Position numbers and translations under genes: made by a program. A stretch of DNA of 6,107 nt from an uncultured Dietzia sp. (lineage in GTDB: Bacteria; Actinomycetota; Actinomycetes; Mycobacteriales; Mycobacteriaceae), in assembly GCA_946570335.1 (NCBI GenBank), contig CAMNYG010000091.1, positions 1 through 6,107 on the forward strand. The letters are read 5' to 3'. Below the pieces are notes generated by a model, which was given only the letters and a program-made list of their open reading frames with translations, did no database searches and was not told the DNA's origin. How positions within the stretch are numbered: the stretch's first letter is position 1; each line of letters starts with the position of its first letter. This document shows positions 5,713 through 6,107 of the stretch, one piece after another.

Positions 5713-5805
5713 AGAATCCAGCCCCTCCGGCGGCAGGCGCACTGCATGTACACGACTACTGAGAGAACGGCCTCGTCGTCGTCACAACCATCAGACAATG
5801 AGGCC

Positions 5806-6090
5806 ATGACCACCTCAACCCGCCTGCTCAAGAGCAAGGACACCTACTCACGTGAGGCGCTCGCAGACCTCCTGGCCACGCTGGCCGATCGGATCCGGTC
5901 AGGAACGGTGACGTTCGACCAGGCCGGCAGCAGCGTCGAACTCGCTGTACCCGAGTCGGTTCGGCTGGACATCGAGATCAAGGACGTGCCCAAACCGACC
6001 GGCGTCAAACACGAACTCGAACTCGAGATGTCATGGGTGACCGACGCCGACGGCGAACCGATACCGTCCGGGGGCGTGTCGGTCTCCTGA
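5806..6090 (+). CDS. Amphi-Trp domain-containing protein
   Basis: A small acidic protein, 94 residues from the ATG at 5806, matching the amphi-Trp domain family. The pattern is LLKSKDTYSREALADLLATLADRIRSG at residues 6-32, abbreviated here as a helix with L-A-D-L-L repeats. Then come VTF and VELAVPESVRLDIEIK strands, and a final LELEMSW strand with the conserved Trp near residue 78. The function of these proteins is not established; they are soluble and show no signal peptide or membrane segment. The start is ambiguous. An in-frame ATG at 5746, with AGG 8 bases upstream, would add a Ser/Thr-rich 20-residue leader of lower GC3 (about 60%, counted by eye, against clearly higher in the body). 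The 5806 ATG has GAGG only 2 bases away. I favour 5806 on codon use and on where the domain begins. Confidence 0.8.
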   Translation: MTTSTRLLKSKDTYSREALADLLATLADRIRSGTVTFDQAGSSVELAVPESVRLDIEIKDVPKPTGVKHELELEMSWVTDADGEPIPSGGVSVS

Positions 6091-6107
6091 CCGGGCAGGC
6101 CAGCTAG

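Larger units (their letters stand above)
5562..5805. other. Intergenic region between the FMN-binding protein and amphi-Trp genes
   Basis: The 244 bases hold the double hairpin (5578-5615) and a longer-range stem (5670-5712), but no open frame with recognisable protein character on either strand. I found no clear -35/-10 pair for the downstream gene. Its 3' end (5746-5805) is open in frame with the amphi-Trp gene but has weaker codon bias, so I treat it as leader. Confidence 0.5.

Noticed and set aside
5511..5843. 110-codon minus-strand open frame across the FMN-protein / amphi-Trp gap
   Set aside because: No recognisable domain, mixed composition, and it runs over two hairpins and parts of both neighbouring genes.
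1..6107. CRISPR array, insertion sequence, tRNA or rRNA
   Set aside because: No regularly spaced repeats, transposase motifs, terminal inverted repeats, tRNA cloverleaf or conserved rRNA blocks were seen by reading both strands.

Overview
The window is about two-thirds G+C, with strong third-position GC bias and tightly packed genes. It looks like the chromosome of a high-GC actinobacterium, plausibly in Mycobacteriales. The ectoine proteins have a Dietzia-like flavour, but that genus guess rests on impression and I could not run a search.

Layout. On the minus strand, starting near 4968 and reading leftwards, lies a complete ectoine biosynthesis cluster: ectA (diaminobutyrate acetyltransferase), ectB (diaminobutyrate aminotransferase) and ectC (ectoine synthase). 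The gaps between them are 65-75 bases. No ectoine hydroxylase (ectD) or dedicated aspartokinase (ask_ect) follows. After a 106-base gap that holds a long nested inverted repeat comes a second minus-strand unit: a class B flavin monooxygenase, a bile acid:Na+ symporter (SBF/BASS) family carrier, and the first 31 codons of an NAD-dependent epimerase/dehydratase cut by the window edge. These three are joined by ATGA start/stop overlaps, so they are almost certainly co-translated.

On the plus strand, divergent from ectA across a 167-base region rich in GTGA/TCAC inverted repeats, is a pyridoxamine-phosphate-oxidase-like FMN split-barrel protein. It is followed by a probable hairpin terminator, then a 244-base gap with a second stem-loop, then a small amphi-Trp domain protein.

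Function. EctB, EctA and EctC would convert aspartate semialdehyde, via diaminobutyrate and N-acetyl-diaminobutyrate, into the compatible solute ectoine for osmoprotection. The monooxygenase-carrier-dehydrogenase unit looks like a separate small-molecule oxidation and transport module of unknown substrate. It is the least explained part of the window. I found no mobile element, CRISPR array, tRNA or rRNA.
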